64,000 bases of DNA from Botryococcus braunii (lineage: Eukaryota; Chlorophyta; Trebouxiophyceae): positions 36,933-100,932 of the forward strand of contig MVGU01001480.1 of the NCBI GenBank assembly GCA_002005505.1. The letters run 5' to 3'. Shown one piece after another: positions 63,896-64,000 of this stretch. The notes under the pieces are model-generated. The model ran no database searches. It worked only from the letters and a program-made list of their open reading frames with translations, and had not been told where the DNA came from. Made by a program: the position numbers and the translations under genes. The stretch's first letter is position 1, and the number at the start of each line of letters is the position of its first letter.

Positions 63896-64000
63896 CTGCC
63901 AGTGAATCTGGGGGAGAGAGGATGGGATTACGGAACCATGTGGGGAGGCGATCAAACGGCGCGGCGGCAGAAACCTGCACCTGGTAAAAAAGAAAAAAAG
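63896..64000. other. Unassigned window end
   Basis: Purine-rich sequence without a recognised feature. Confidence 0.4.

Overview
The window is eukaryotic, repeat-dominated DNA with no convincing host gene. Evidence is the LTR retrotransposons of both Ty1/copia and Ty3/gypsy (chromodomain) type, GT...AG introns, hAT-type short elements with 8-bp target duplications, and long GT/CT microsatellites. The copia primer-binding sites match the anticodon arm of the eukaryotic initiator tRNA-Met, including one extra base (GGTTATGGGCCCAC) that I recall as plant/green-lineage-like. A large, repeat-rich algal or protist genome is the best guess; the sequence does not name the species.

Layout. 1-3163: 5' half of a minus-strand Ty3/gypsy element (H: start of pol, gag, PBS, probable 5' LTR). 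3164-8480: microsatellites, three copies of a microsatellite-headed repeat (one folded into a 162-bp inverted repeat), and a 623-bp hAT-like element. 8311-12231: minus-strand gag plus aspartic-protease fragment of another retroelement (J), without RT. 12232-14009: mostly featureless. 14010 to about 63510: one tower of nested elements.

The tower. Copia element D0 (LTR hit by a second hAT-like element) was entered in gag by minus-strand C2. C2 was entered in its 3' LTR by C1 (17806-40081, TSD ccaac), C1 in its integrase by B (21376-36398, TSD cccct), and B in its protease region by F (24832-32066, TSD cttac). Separately C2 pol was entered by D1, D1 gag by minus-strand E, E pol by D3 (47972-61173, TSD gtgat), and D3 by the chromovirus G (50966-57108, TSD catgt). 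The block D-LTR/gag/E-LTR/E-RNase H is tandemly duplicated (41397-44682 and 44683-47971).

Main discovery candidate. All five copia families (B, C, D, E, F) have LTRs in which one sequence block occurs twice. The first copy is followed by a GT donor and the second ends at the AG just before U5. In B and C the first copy is interrupted by GT...AG introns and the second copy is exactly its spliced form (B left LTR: exons 108+79+72+67 = 326 bp; second copy 326 bp). This looks like an LTR with an intron-containing R, and a spliced R' renewed each cycle by strong-stop cDNA from spliced leader RNA. Other notable items are the half-tRNA PBS, a tRNA-mimicking hairpin at the D U5/PBS junction, an extra ORF before gag in B and C, and in-frame stops between gag and pol in G and J.
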